A stretch of DNA of 64,000 nucleotides, from assembly GCA_023052935.1 (NCBI GenBank), contig CM041298.1, positions 51,287,313 through 51,351,312 of the forward strand. Direction: 5' to 3'. Position 1 is the first letter of the stretch; each line of letters starts with the position of its first letter. The stretch is from Piezodorus guildinii (lineage: Eukaryota > Arthropoda > Insecta > Hemiptera > Pentatomidae). The notes beneath the pieces are model-generated. The model ran no database searches. It was not told where the DNA came from and saw only the letters and a list, made by a program, of their open reading frames with translations. The translations under genes were made by a program, and so were the position numbers. Positions 22,081 through 32,650 of the stretch are shown here, in pieces.

Positions 22081-22690
22081 TTTTTACTTTCACTTACTAT
22101 ATATAGTAAGGGAAAGTATTGCGATCATGAAAATTTTCGAATTCCAGTTTTCAACGGAAATACACATTTTAGGGTCCCCTGAGTCCAAATAACAAAGTTC
22201 CGCAAAAAGGTCTGTGTGAGTGTGTGCGTGCGTGTGTGTGTGTGTGTGTGTATGTGTGTGTGTGTGTGTTTGGTAACTCCCGGGTAGAAACGAAAAGCTT
22301 TATCAAACTGAAATTTCATATTTAAGATTACTATACGACCGAGAATGTTACAAAAACTTTTTCATCAAATTCGGTTAACCAGAAGAGCCACTTTATACCA
22401 TGCATTTTGCACCTTTTTTCGATTTTCTCAAAAACGGTTTCGACGATTTTATTAAACTCGCTATATCGATATCAAATTCAATAGGATTTAATGTCATGTA
22501 GGTTTTATTCTGATTGAAACAGTCTGACAGGGCTTAAATGCCGATATTTTATATTTTCTTTTTCTAAAGTACGTTTAATTTTGTTGATTCTGTAAAAATA
22601 ACTATATTTTCTTGTCACCATTGATAAAAACATAAATATATAAATTGAATGAATTCGATACCCAACTAAAGGAGAAAACAGAAAAAATAT
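22081..22690 (+). repeat. Helentron-like repeat, hairpin-end part
   Basis: Carries the clearest terminal hairpin of the family at 22087-22118: arms actttcacttactat and atagtaagggaaagt around a short AT centre. The (GT)n microsatellite follows at 22215-22270, then 'ctttataccatgcattttgc' and 'ttctcaaaaacggtttcgac'. The copy stops at 22690, where a minisatellite begins. Confidence 0.75.
22215..22270. repeat. (GT)n microsatellite inside the Helentron-like repeat
   Basis: A run of GT with interruptions. The same position in other copies (19425, 23350-23382, 27278-27290, 63031-63047) is also GT/CA-rich, so the microsatellite is part of the element. Confidence 0.85.
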
Positions 22691-23082
22691 GGATGGTTAG
22701 GGATGGTTAGGGTGGTTAGGGGTTAGAGTTAGGGGTGGTTAGGTATGGTTAGGGGTGGTTAGGATGGTAGGATGGTTAGGATGGATGGTTAGGGGATGGT
22801 TAGGGATGGTTGGATGGGATGGTTAGGGATGGGATGGTTAGGGATGGTTGGGGATAGGGATGGTAGGGATAGGGATGGTTAGGGATAGGTTAGGAATGGT
22901 TTAGGGATGAGATGGTAAGGGATGGGTTAGAGATGGTAGAGGATGGGATGGTTAGGGATGGTTAGGGATGGTTAGGATGGTTAGGGATGGTGTAGGGATG
23001 GGATGGTTAGGGATGGGATGGTTAGGGATGGTTGAAGAGATAGGTAATGGGATGGTTAGGGATAGGGATGGTAGAGGTGTTA
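22690..23082 (+). repeat. GGATGGTTAG-type minisatellite, TTAGG-rich
   Basis: About 390 bp of degenerate tandem repeats around ggatggttag, giving many TTAGG and TTAGGG strings on the plus strand. TTAGG is the usual insect telomere repeat, but the decamer spacing shows this is a local minisatellite and not an intact telomere array. Confidence 0.85.
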
Positions 23083-23344
23083 GGGATACGAACATAAGAA
23101 AAAGGAATGGGTCTCCCCTACACTCAAGAGAGTGGAAGAGGTAATTGGGGACCTCAAGTTAAGTGAGGACGAGCCCGAATCCTCAAAAACACGGCGACAG
23201 CCGGGCCGAGGAGAGGAGGAAGGCGTCCAAGCCGGAGGGTAAACAAACATCCTCAAAGGCTGAGGTACCCAAACCACAAAGAGAAAGGGAGGAAAGGAGA
23301 TCAAACTCCAGAAGCCACTTGATCTTTGATGGATTTGTTCTTCC
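23083..23344 (+). other. GC-richer segment resembling LINE ORF1/gag-like coding sequence
   Basis: In one plus frame, 23097-23235 reads 'KKEWVSPTLKRVEEVIGDLK' followed by 'LSEDEPESSKTRRQPGRGEE', a charged, low-hydrophobic composition like LINE ORF1 linkers. Another frame also stays open for 66 codons. No zinc knuckle is visible. It lies between the minisatellite and a second Helentron-like copy. The call is tentative. Confidence 0.3.
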
Positions 23345-24093
23345 TAAAAGTGTGTGTGTGTGAGTGTGTTTGTGTGTGTGTGGTACCTCCCGGGCGGAAA
23401 CGGTAAGTCCTATGAAACTGAAATTTCATATTTAAGACAAATATACGCCGAGACGTTACAAAACCCTTTTCATCAAAATGAGCTTACCAGATGAGCCACT
23501 TTATACCATGATTTTGCACCTTTTTTCGATTTTCTCAAAAACGGTTCCTGACGATTTTAATTAAACTCGCTATATGGATGTAAAATTTAATGGTCTTTAA
23601 TATCATGTAAGTTTCATTCTGATAAAAGTGGTCCTGAGAGGGCTTAAATGCCGATGTTTTAAACTTTCTTTCTTTAAAGTACCTTTAATTTTGTTGATTC
23701 TATAAAAATCAGACTGAATATTGAAAAGCAACTAAAGGAGAAAACTGAAAAAATATTTTTTTAATGCATTTTTTTGTTTTTGCACATAAGAACATAATAT
23801 ACATGTATGATATACCGTTGGAAAGCTAAAGATTTTAGAAAAAATATTATCTTATACTCAAGCTTTTAAAAGTTAATAGATAGTGATGAAAGACCGATAA
23901 AACTAACTGATTATTTTAGATGAATAAATAATATAATTTTTTAATAAAACACATGTTTCTATATAAATTCAATTTAATTAATTCTTTAATAGTTTCACGT
24001 ATTTTTATCTCTAACTGTATTGAAAATTCTTTCATTGATTTTAAAAATGTAGGTAAGTGAAAGTCGTGTGTTGCCCGCACCAGATTTTTTTAT
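23345..24093 (+). repeat. Helentron-like repeat, second part
   Basis: Starts at the GT microsatellite and runs through 'gatgagccactttataccat', 'ctaaaggagaaaactgaaaa' and 'ataccgttggaaagctaaag' to 'aggtaagtgaaagtcgtgtg' and 'ttgcccgcaccaga'. It overlaps in content with 22081-22690, so these are two copies or a partial duplication around the minisatellite, not one element with an insert. Confidence 0.75.
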
Positions 24094-24339
24094 TTAATAT
24101 CTAAAAAAATACAGGAATAAGGAAGATTTTCCTATCACATATTTCGACCGTGAAGCTGACTTAAAACAGTTTCAACAATAAATGTATTTGGCATACAAAT
24201 TTTATTATTTATGGTTTTATATTCACGAAAGGATAGAGAATAACTGATCAAAAAATCACGAAAATCAAAATGTCGAGCGGCAAGGTCTGGACGATTTCGA
24301 ATGGATTGACCCATTACAATTTTATATTGTTATATATTT

Positions 24340-24475
24340 AATCTAAACCTGTGTTACTACGATCTAATTCAATTCTTATGTTTTGTCAACTCATCTTTAC
24401 TTAATAGTCTTTTAATTGCTTTTAACAAACGGAGTAAATGAAAGTCCGTGTGTCCTCAGACCAATTTTTTTTTTA
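24340..24475 (+). repeat. Helentron-like repeat end fragment
   Basis: Contains 'aacggagtaaatgaaagtcc' and 'gtgtgtcctcagaccaattt', a decayed version of the family terminus (taagtgaaagtcgtgtgttgcccgcaccag). Confidence 0.5.
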
Positions 24476-24489
24476 ATGCAGAGTAAAAC

Positions 24490-24815
24490 CCCTTTATATC
24501 GATCAAAAGTATAGCAGGTTGGATTAATTTATCTAAAAATGGATCAAGTATAATAGCTCATAACGAAATATAGCAGGTTGGATTTAATATTTTCTAATAT
24601 GGATCAGTTAACAAGCTCAATCGAAATATAGCTAGGTTGGATTAATATTTTCTAAATTGATCAAGTATAACATAGCTCATAAATCGAAATTTGCAGCAGT
24701 TGGATTAATATTTTCTAAAATATGGATCAAGTATAAACATACTCATAATCGAAATATAGCAGGGTTGGATTAATATTTTCTAAAATATGGATCAAGTATA
24801 ACATAGCTCATAATA
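24490..24815. repeat. Tandem array, unit about 65-70 bp, about five units
   Basis: Each unit contains 'gaaatatagcaggttggatt', then taatattttcta, 'atggatcaagtataa' and 'catagctcataatc'. Length variants and single-base indels between units are evident. Confidence 0.85.
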
Positions 24816-25059
24816 CAAATAATATTCAAAAAGTAAACAGTTTTTGATGGCTCAATGGACGAACTACTTTCAAAATCCCTAATATAGTTGATACAGGTAA
24901 AATGACACCGATGAGGATTTAATTTAAATAGTTTATTTAAGTATTTGATAATTAAATAATAAGCTTTAGGGGATTTAATGGGGGGAGGGGGATTTTCAAG
25001 AGGTAGGAAATACGGAATTTTGAAGAGGAAAATTAAATATAACAAAAAAAACTGTTTAT

Positions 25060-25460
25060 CCGTTATTGTTCGCTATCCTCCAACAACTTTCAAAGTTAAA
25101 TAAAAATTCCGAAATCTTAAAATCCATTTAATTTAACGATAAAATAACGATTCCAATTAAAATTGTTAGAGCCGCTTAAGAGAAAATCCTAAAAAGTTGT
25201 ATAAAGTGGCATATTTGGTTAGTCGATTTTAATGAAATGTTGCTGTACCATCCAAGATGTCTTAAATCTGAAATGTCAGTTATGTAATACTTTTTATTTT
25301 TGATCTAAGCTTATTAAATCCTCACACATACAGACATTTTTGGGACACTTGGTTATAAGGGACTTTAAAACTTGGATTTTGTTTTTAATACCGGGATTTA
25401 AAAAATGTGTATGATACTTCCCTTTACTGTATATTTCATAAAGAGTTAAGTAAAAGTAAG
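25060..25460 (-). repeat. Helentron-like repeat, decayed minus copy
   Basis: Family blocks on the plus strand in minus order: 'taaaattgttagagccgctt', 'taaagtggcatatttggtta', 'cacatacagacatttttggg', then 'gatacttccctttactgtat' and 'ttaagtaaaagtaa' at the hairpin end. Confidence 0.55.
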
Positions 25461-25602
25461 GGTATTTTATGTTAATTAGCTTATAAAAACAACCAAACAA
25501 ACATATTATATTAGAATAAATATATTTCTAGCAAATTAATAAATAATATAAGGTCAAAATAATACTGCTAAATTTCTTCAATTGGTAATTCATTATTAAC
25601 AA

Positions 25603-25886
25603 AGGGATCACTTGTAGCTGAGTGGCTAGCGTAACAGCCTCCCATGCTAAAGGTCACGGGTTCAATCCCGCAGGTGGTCCTAGGATTTTTTAATGGGAGT
25701 AAAAAATCCTTAGTTACGCCGTCCTTCGGAGGGGACGTAAAAGGTGGTCCCGAGCCTGTGCGATGTCAGGTACTCGTTAAAGATCCCTATCCTAATAAAA
25801 CCTGGATAGGCAAAATTTAGGACTCTCACTGTAGCATCGTCCGATTAGCCACAGCAGCATAAAGGGACGTTAAATAAATAAACAAA
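25603..25886 (+). mobile_element. SINE-A reference copy (tRNA-headed) with perfect target duplication
   Basis: Best-preserved SINE-A. The tRNA-like head has A-box-like 'tagctgagtggctagc' (25615-25630) and B-box 'gggttcaatccc' (25659-25670), the internal Pol III promoter. The body has 'gttacgccgtccttcggagg', 'ggtggtcccgagcctgtgcg' and 'aaacctggataggcaaaatt'. The 3' end is 'gacgttaaataaataaacaa'. A perfect 13 bp target duplication tcattattaacaa lies at 25590-25602 and 25887-25899. It presumably borrows its machinery from a LINE; which one is not clear from the tail. Confidence 0.9.
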
Positions 25887-26014
25887 TCATTATTAACAAC
25901 AGTTTTCCTTATCACCGCAAGAGGCCAGCACTATCCAGTACCAAGAAAATCGTTAGTAAGTAAGTAGTTTAGTTAGCTACTATCAGATGGCAGCACATCC
26001 CAAGGACCAGCAGG

Positions 26015-26228
26015 TCCAAAAAGCAAGTTCAAAACTAAAGTTTGTAATAGGAGAACAGGAAGCTACAGGAGCTCAACTGTCCAAGTGCTATTGTAGGCGC
26101 GGTGGTCCTGCACTCTGGTGGCAATCAATGGGAACTATTTATTAAAGTGGCCGACCTTATTTGTTGAGCTCTTGTAGCTTCCTAATATCCTATTACTAAC
26201 AAAAGATTTTCAACTCACTTTTCAGGCA
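26015..26228. repeat. Small inverted-repeat element (MITE-like or hairpin)
   Basis: The left arm 'ggaagctacaggagctcaac' (about 26058-26077) is matched by the right arm gttgagctcttgtagcttcc (about 26163-26182). Pairing extends outward through 'tttgtaatagg' / 'cctattactaac' for roughly 50 nt per arm, with mismatches. The loop is GC-richer (gcgcggtggtcctgcactct). No duplication could be read with confidence. Confidence 0.55.
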
Positions 26229-26354
26229 TCATCTGAACTACTAAAAAAAATGTTTTTTTTTCCGTTATTTTTCTGTTTTCTTCGTAATATTAAAAATAAA
26301 TAAATTAATTATTATTTATTATTATAATTATTAATTCCATATTTTCAAAAGGGC

Positions 26355-26440
26355 AAATTAAAAAAAAATCTGGTGCTCAGCAGAACACATAACTTTTTTC
26401 ATTTATTTACCTCCATTATTAAAATCAGTTTATGAGCTAT
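26355..26440 (-). repeat. Helentron-like repeat terminus
   Basis: 'aaaaatctggtgctcagcag', then 'aacacataacttttttcatt' and 'tatttacctcc': a diverged copy of the family end, beside a full copy. Confidence 0.55.
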
Positions 26441-26547
26441 TAAATGAAGTTATAGTTGGAAATAGTTTCAAGAATTATTTCATTTTCCTTGTAAATAATA
26501 TAACATTTAGATTAAATTTAATATAGTTTTAGATTAAATAATATAAA

Positions 26548-27425
26548 AAATCTTGTGAGCGCAACACACGACTTTCACTTACCTCCGTTATTTATATAAA
26601 TTTAAGAATTTTTAAACAAAATTAGAAACAAAAATAAATTGTTATATATAGAATTATTTACATTGGTTTTTAATAGAAACATGTGTTTTATTAAATAATC
26701 TATTATATTATCATTATCAACAACAATCAGTTTGATTTATCGGCTTTTCATCACCCTCCCTTTATTTTTAAAATAGTATTCTATAAGATGATATTTTTTC
26801 TAAAATCTTTAGCTTTCCAATGGTATATTATTATTGTTCTTATGTTCAAAAACAAAAAATTGCATTAAAAAAATATTTTTGCAGTTTTCTCTTTAGTTAA
26901 TCAAACTCATTCAACTTACATATTTACCTGTTTTTTAGCATCAGATGGTATGATCAATTTTATAAAATATACAAAATTAAAGGTACTTTAGAGGAAGAAA
27001 TTTTAAAATATAATTTAAAATTTAAGCCCTGTCTGACAATTTCAATCACAATGAAACCTATATGATGTTAAAGCCGGTCCAATTTTGCACTGATATAGCG
27101 AGCTTAATCAAAATCGTTTGAGAAAATCGTAAATATGTGTAAAATGCATGGTGTAAAGTGGCTCTTCTGGTTAGCCGATTTTTATGAAAAAGTTGCTGTA
27201 ACATCTCGGGCATACAGTTGTCTTAAATAAAATTTCAGTTTCGTAGGTCGTTTCGTTATCGCGCTGGACTTACCACACACACACAGATCTTTTTGCAGGA
27301 TTTGGTCATTTGGACTCAGGGGACCCAAAAAGTATATTTCCATTGAAAACTAGAATTAAAAAATTTTCAAGATCGCAATACTTTCCCTTATTAAATATTC
27401 CATATATAGGTAAGTGAAAGTAACA
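26548..27425 (-). mobile_element. Helentron-like (HINE-like) element, near complete minus copy
   Basis: Begins with 'aatcttgtgagcgcaacaca' and 'cgactttcacttacctccg'. It runs through 'aaatctttagctttccaatg', 'gagcttaatcaaaatcgttt', 'gtgtaaagtggctcttctgg', a CACACACACACA microsatellite (about 27277-27289) and 'aagatcgcaatactttccct' to the hairpin end 'ccatatataggtaagtgaaa'. There is no open frame of note. Confidence 0.75.
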
Positions 27426-27839
27426 ATATAAAATTATTATGTACAATAATTTCATGAAAACTCTATTCATCACTTTACATTACCTTCAACAATTTTTTAT
27501 GTAAGATAACATAATAATTATCTATTAATATTATTTACAACATTCAGTTATTTTTATCCAGTTTCCATCACTATTATAGTTGCATTACAGCTCAGGAGCC
27601 CAGATGCATCAAACATACATCTTGAAATATTTTTAATTATTTCATTTTAAATTATAATATTTTTTAAAAAATTGTTCTACCATATTTATTACTTACTGTG
27701 AACCCTAAAAATGACATATATGCTAGTAGTCTATTTAGTAATTGAATATATCTGATGTTTCAACTATTTGTTTTATGAATGCTATTTTTTGTTTTAGGCT
27801 TGCTTTCATTCATAAAAATAAATAAAAACTGATGTAGTC

Positions 27840-28050
27840 CTATATAAGCTTCTAAAATATAAAATTTCAATTTTTTACAACTTATCATTTTGCGAGCTAG
27901 ATTGACCACATACACACACTTTTTTTTTAGTTATTTGGAATCAAGAGATTCTCATGAATTTGTATTTTGGGTGAAAAATTAATTAGAAAATTTTCACGAA
28001 CACAATACTTTCCCTTACTATGTATTCCATATGTATGTAAGTTAAAGTAA
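27840..28050 (-). repeat. Helentron-like repeat, hairpin-end fragment
   Basis: Contains 'cgagctagattgaccacata' with a short CA run, then 'gaacacaatactttccctta' and the end 'atgtatgtaagttaaagtaa'. Confidence 0.6.
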
Positions 28051-28179
28051 TATAATTGTAAATATATGTAAATTTATTATTTTTAAACCTTTTGTGGTTT
28101 AACTTGGAATCATTATATATTTTCTCTTTAAATATATATAACAAGGTTATTTATAAAATATTATACCTTAGTGTTTCTT

Positions 28180-29990
28180 AGAAAAGAATATCATGGGAAG
28201 AATTCGGGAAGTGCCTAGATGAAAATCATAAAGAAAATATCAAAAAGTTTTGGCATACTGTGAAATTCTTGAAGGGCAAAAGAGCAAAGCCAGTTAGAAA
28301 TGTCAAAGATAATAACGGTGAATTGCTGACAGAAACATCTAAAATATTAGAGATATGGCGTAGACACTACCTAGACCTCTTCGCTAATAAAGAAGCAGTT
28401 AGAGAACAAAGGGTACAGAGGATCTAGGAAGTCAGTGATGAACCCATTAACGAAGTAGAAGTAGAGCTGGGCTCTTGAACAGTTAAAGACAGGGAAGGCT
28501 GCAGGCAGAGACAACATCCCCCCCGAGTTCCTGAAATATGGAGGACAAGAGCTCATTAAAGCATTGCAAGGGTTATTTCAGACGGTATGGGATACCAAAA
28601 GAATCCCGAAAGATTGGGAATACAGTGTGATTATTCCTATTCACAAAAAAAGGAAGTCAAACGGAATGTGCTAATTATAGACCAATTAGCCTCCTGTCCG
28701 TGGCATACAAAATGTACACGCACATTCTGGAGAAAAGGCTACGACGAATTGTGGAGGAACAACTGGAAGAGGAGCAAGCAGGTTTTCGCCCTGGCAGGCA
28801 GACCCAGGATAATATCTTTGTCATAAGAAATATATTAGAAAAATCATGGGACAGAGATAGAAGCACATATTTCGCATTCCTGGACCTTAAGGCTGCTTTC
28901 GACTCGGTCCCACGTCAAGAAATATGGAACGCCCTTGCAGCGAAAAATGTACCAATAGATCTTATTTCCGCCATAGAATCTGTATACACTGATTCTAAAG
29001 GAGTGGTACGGATTAATGGAACAGAATCTGTACCTTTTTCCATTGATAGAGGAGTAAAGCAGGGAGACAGTCTGAGCCCGCTTCTGTTTACGGTGTTTAT
29101 GGATGAGATCCATAAAATTTGTAAAAGGCTAACTGCCCGAGCAGTGCTTGGTAAGTGGAACATGAGGACGATACTGAGCCAGTCACTGTTATACGCTGAT
29201 GATATCATCCTTATTTGTGATACGAAAGACAAACTACAGCAAGCTCTAATAGAATGGCAGGAAGAACTTCAGCGAAAGGGAATGACCATAAATGTCTCCA
29301 AGAGCAAGATACTGGTCCTGTCCCGAGATGAGGAGGAGACTGTGGAGGTGATTTGTAACGGCGAGGTTCTCGAATAGTTGAAAACTTTCTCTACTTAGGC
29401 TGTAATATAAATAGGCAGGGAAAAATAGATTACGAAATTGCAAACAGGAATTGCTATAGCAAATCAAATCTATTACAATATATGCAATAGTATTGTTGGC
29501 CATCGAGATGTGGGGCTAGAGACGAAGCTCCACATTTACAAATCTGTATACCTCCCCACTCTTACCTACGGGATCGAGAGCTGGGTAATGCTGGACAAAC
29601 AAATGAGCCGAATTACTGCAGCTGAAATGAGATATTTACGTAGGGTCGCAGGAAAAACGAGAAGAGACCGCATAAGAAATGAAGGAATTAGAACGGAGCT
29701 GAAAATTCCTGCGCTGAAAACCATCCTCGAGAAGCGACAGCTAAAATGGTTCGGCCATGTTTGTCGAATGAATGAGGACCGCGAACCCAGAAAAGTGTTG
29801 GAAGCTCGACCCACTGGAAAAAGGCCGTGCGGAAGGCCTAGGATTTTGTATGACGGATATATCCAGAAGATCGGAGGGAAAAGATTGCAGGAACTTAAAC
29901 AACTCTGCAGAAATCATGAAGCTTGGCAACGTTGGATCGAGGCCCCTCCACGCTAGTAAAGGCACATAGGAGGAAGATAAAGAAGAAGAA
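28180..29990 (+). pseudogene. RTE-clade LINE, 5'-truncated and frameshifted
   Basis: Upstream remnant: 'EFGKCLDENHKENIKKFWHT' (about 28202-28262). RT core at 28680-29377: 'QAGFRPGRQTQDNIFVIRNI', motif A 'AFLDLKAAFDSVPR', motif B 'DRGVKQGDSLSPLLFTVFMD', motif C 'LLYADDIILI'. The C-terminal part at 29438-29956 has 'YLPTLTYGIESWVMLDKQMS', 'AAEMRYLRRVAGKTRRDRIR', 'KWFGHVCRMNEDREPRKVLE' and 'GKRPCGRPRI', the pattern of insect RTE elements. It is broken by a frameshift at the A-run near 28648, a stop at about 29376-29378 and a frameshift near 29440, plus stops near 28425 and 28479. The 3' end is a short GAAG/AAGAAG tandem (about 29972-29993), as RTE elements have instead of long poly(A). Confidence 0.85.
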
Positions 29991-29993
29991 GAA

Positions 29994-31130
29994 GTGTTTC
30001 TTAAATTAGTCTAACTTTAAAAAAAATTTCCAAGAGCACATGCTATATATGTGTTTGTGAAAGTATAAAAATTGCACACCAAGCTTTTGTTTCTACGTAC
30101 TAAAAAAACAAAAACAAAATAAGTCTCATATTTTATTCTTAACATGCTTACACTTTTTAATACATTAAGTAATTCAATATTTCAAGTTAATTAAATTAAA
30201 TTAAGTCATTATCTACAAAATCTATTTACAGTTCCAACAACAAATCAACAGCAACACATGGATAACAGCACAATACAATTAAAATGTTTAAACAAAACAT
30301 GGATAGAATTATTAACATAATATAGTCTAATCAAATTAAACATAACATGGCATAACTTAACATAAGCTTACTAAATTCAACAGACAATTTTAATATATTA
30401 TCAGAATATCAGGTAAATAATATATTTTATTGCCCAATTAAATGAGTAATAATGTCATTATAAAATTTATGAGCATTTTGAACACATTTTACATTTAAAT
30501 ACATCTTTAAATGCAAATTTCAGTTAAACTATTCTATCTAAAGACATACAGAACATTTTGATAAATCTAATTAAGATGTTCTACACAATACGTCATAATA
30601 TATAAACAGTTTCAAAATCGTTTCTATTTATAATTTCAATCAGACTATCATGATTAATAATGTTATATGAATCTCTTTCACTAATTCACTAATTGTTCTA
30701 GAATCATAGACTTTCATATATTTCATTTTATTAGTTTTGTATTCAAAAAATGAACCAATAAGAATGCAAATGGTTAAGTCCAATGATTACAAAAAATCAA
30801 AACAATAAAGTTTTTTTCAAATTTAATAATTCTTCTTCAGTAAAGAATAGAACTGACGGAAGCCCGAAGCCTAACAATTTTGAATTATTAGCCTAAACCA
30901 CAATTAAATTACACTTAATAAATAAGATTTAAATGAAATAAAAATAAAAATAGTTTCAAAAACTAAATGAGCATTTTCCTGGCCATATTTTAATAAAATA
31001 ATTTGTAATGAAAAATAAATTTAATTATGTGCAATCTTAGATTTTCACAAACCCATATCTTATATTTTAATTTTTGTTTTAATATTTTTGACCAGACATT
31101 CAGTGTATATAGAAACATAAAAAATCACTA
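29994..31130. other. AT-rich stretch, no gene seen
   Basis: No supportable feature. Very AT-rich with no repeat family recognised. Confidence 0.5.
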
Positions 31131-31314
31131 TTAAAGACCGCACTACACGGCAAGAGAACAAGTAAGTGAAAATTCGTGAGATTTGGTGATAGTTAATTAT
31201 CTATATAGTTTCTATCAACTTCATCATTTTTTCTTTTGTAATAAATAATGTTTTAATTTCTTAAAATGGAGTTTCTACATTAAAAAAACATGTTTTCATG
31301 ATGTGCATATTACA

Positions 31315-31590
31315 CTTGTTTGTTTATTCATTTAACATCACTTTATGCTACTATGGCTAATCGGACGATGGTACAGTGGGAGTCCTAAATTTTGCCTATC
31401 CATATTCAATTAAGGAAGGGATCTTTATCAGGTACCTGACATCGCACAGGCTCAGGACCACCTTTTTACGTCCTCTACGACATAGGGCGGCATAACTATG
31501 GATTTTTTACTCCCATTAAAAAATCCTAGAGCCACCTGCAGGTTAGAACCTGTGACCTTGGTTGTAGAAGATTGTTATGCCATTACACCA
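31315..31590 (-). mobile_element. SINE-A copy inside the TTAA element
   Basis: Minus-strand SINE-A: tail complement 'ttgtttgtttattcatttaa', then 'ggtacctgacatcgcacagg', 'cctagagccacctgcaggtt' and a decayed tRNA head ending near 'tatgccattacacca'. Confidence 0.8.
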
Positions 31591-32129
31591 TATACACTTG
31601 TTTTTATATAACTTTATCATTTAGTTTTTGTTTTTGTTTTTTATCATTTTTGAAGTGAAAAGTTCTTTAGGTGCGTTATGTGATTTTTGGCAGGGGTAAA
31701 AGCTTTGATTTCATAACCATGGTAAAATCACCAACATGCTCTAGACTAGCGCATGCGCTCTATGTATACCTGTCTATTAGAGGTAGAATAAGAACATCAA
31801 TTTCCGTGAACATTATTGATACCGTTGTAATATCTGCACAAAAATATGATATTTATAATACTTTGTTTCAGTATTTAATTGAATTAAAATCAGTAGCAAA
31901 TGAATGAGTAATGACATGGTAGATAAACTATATCTTAGGACTTAGCTCTTACTGTATATAAAGTTAATATAATGAATATCTTAATTTTCTTGACTCTAAA
32001 ATATCGATATTTATAAATATTATTAAAACATTACTTTGTATGTAAACATTCAAACACACAAAGCAAAATCATGATGATCTTACTGTCAATATTTAAATCG
32101 TAGTAAAGCAAAATCATAAATGATATCTT

Positions 32130-32415
32130 GGTTGTTTGTTGTTTGTTTATTTATTAACGTCACTTTTATGCTACTATGGCTAATAGGACGATGCTACAGT
32201 GGGAGTCCTAAATTTTGCCTATCCAGGTTTTATTAGGATAGGATGTTTAACGAGTACCTGACATCGCACAGGCTCGGACCACTTTTAAGTCCCATCCGAA
32301 GGACGGCGTAACTAAGGATTTTTACTCCCATTAAAAATCCTAGGACCACCTCGGGTTTGAACCGTGATCTATTGCATAGGAGGCTGTTACGCTAACCACC
32401 TAGCTACAAGTGATC
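32130..32415 (-). mobile_element. SINE-A copy inside the TTAA element
   Basis: Minus-strand SINE-A, nearly full length: 'tttgtttatttattaacgtc', 'cctgacatcgcacaggctcg', 'ccgaaggacggcgtaactaa', and the head complement 'ggaggctgttacgctaacca' followed by 'cctagctacaagtgatcc'. Confidence 0.85.
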
Positions 32416-32628
32416 CATGATACTTGGTTATATATGCATAGAAATATGACATTTGAAATTAAATTCATTTTAATAATATAGATTTCTATTAAGCATGATG
32501 TATATTTCGTTACTAATTAATACATATGTTTTTGTTTATTTGGGAGAGAAACTGAGATTATGTCTGTGAAACAACTATAAAGCTTATCTAAATGTCTGAA
32601 TTTCCTTGACACAAATGGCACATCAATA

Positions 32629-32650
32629 AAAAAAAAAAAAAAAAAAAAAA
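32629..32650. repeat. Poly(A) run
   Basis: Uninterrupted A-run of about 22 nt followed by GC-balanced sequence with 'actcatacagcctacagtca'. It could be an old retroposon tail, but no parent element was recognised. Confidence 0.6.

Noticed and set aside
25603..25680. A tRNA gene
   Set aside because: Head of SINE-A. It recurs with the same body at about ten places and has target duplications.
31671..31907. 78-codon open frame
   Set aside because: Inside the TTAA element, with no domain, no splice support and no similarity to transposases I could recognise.
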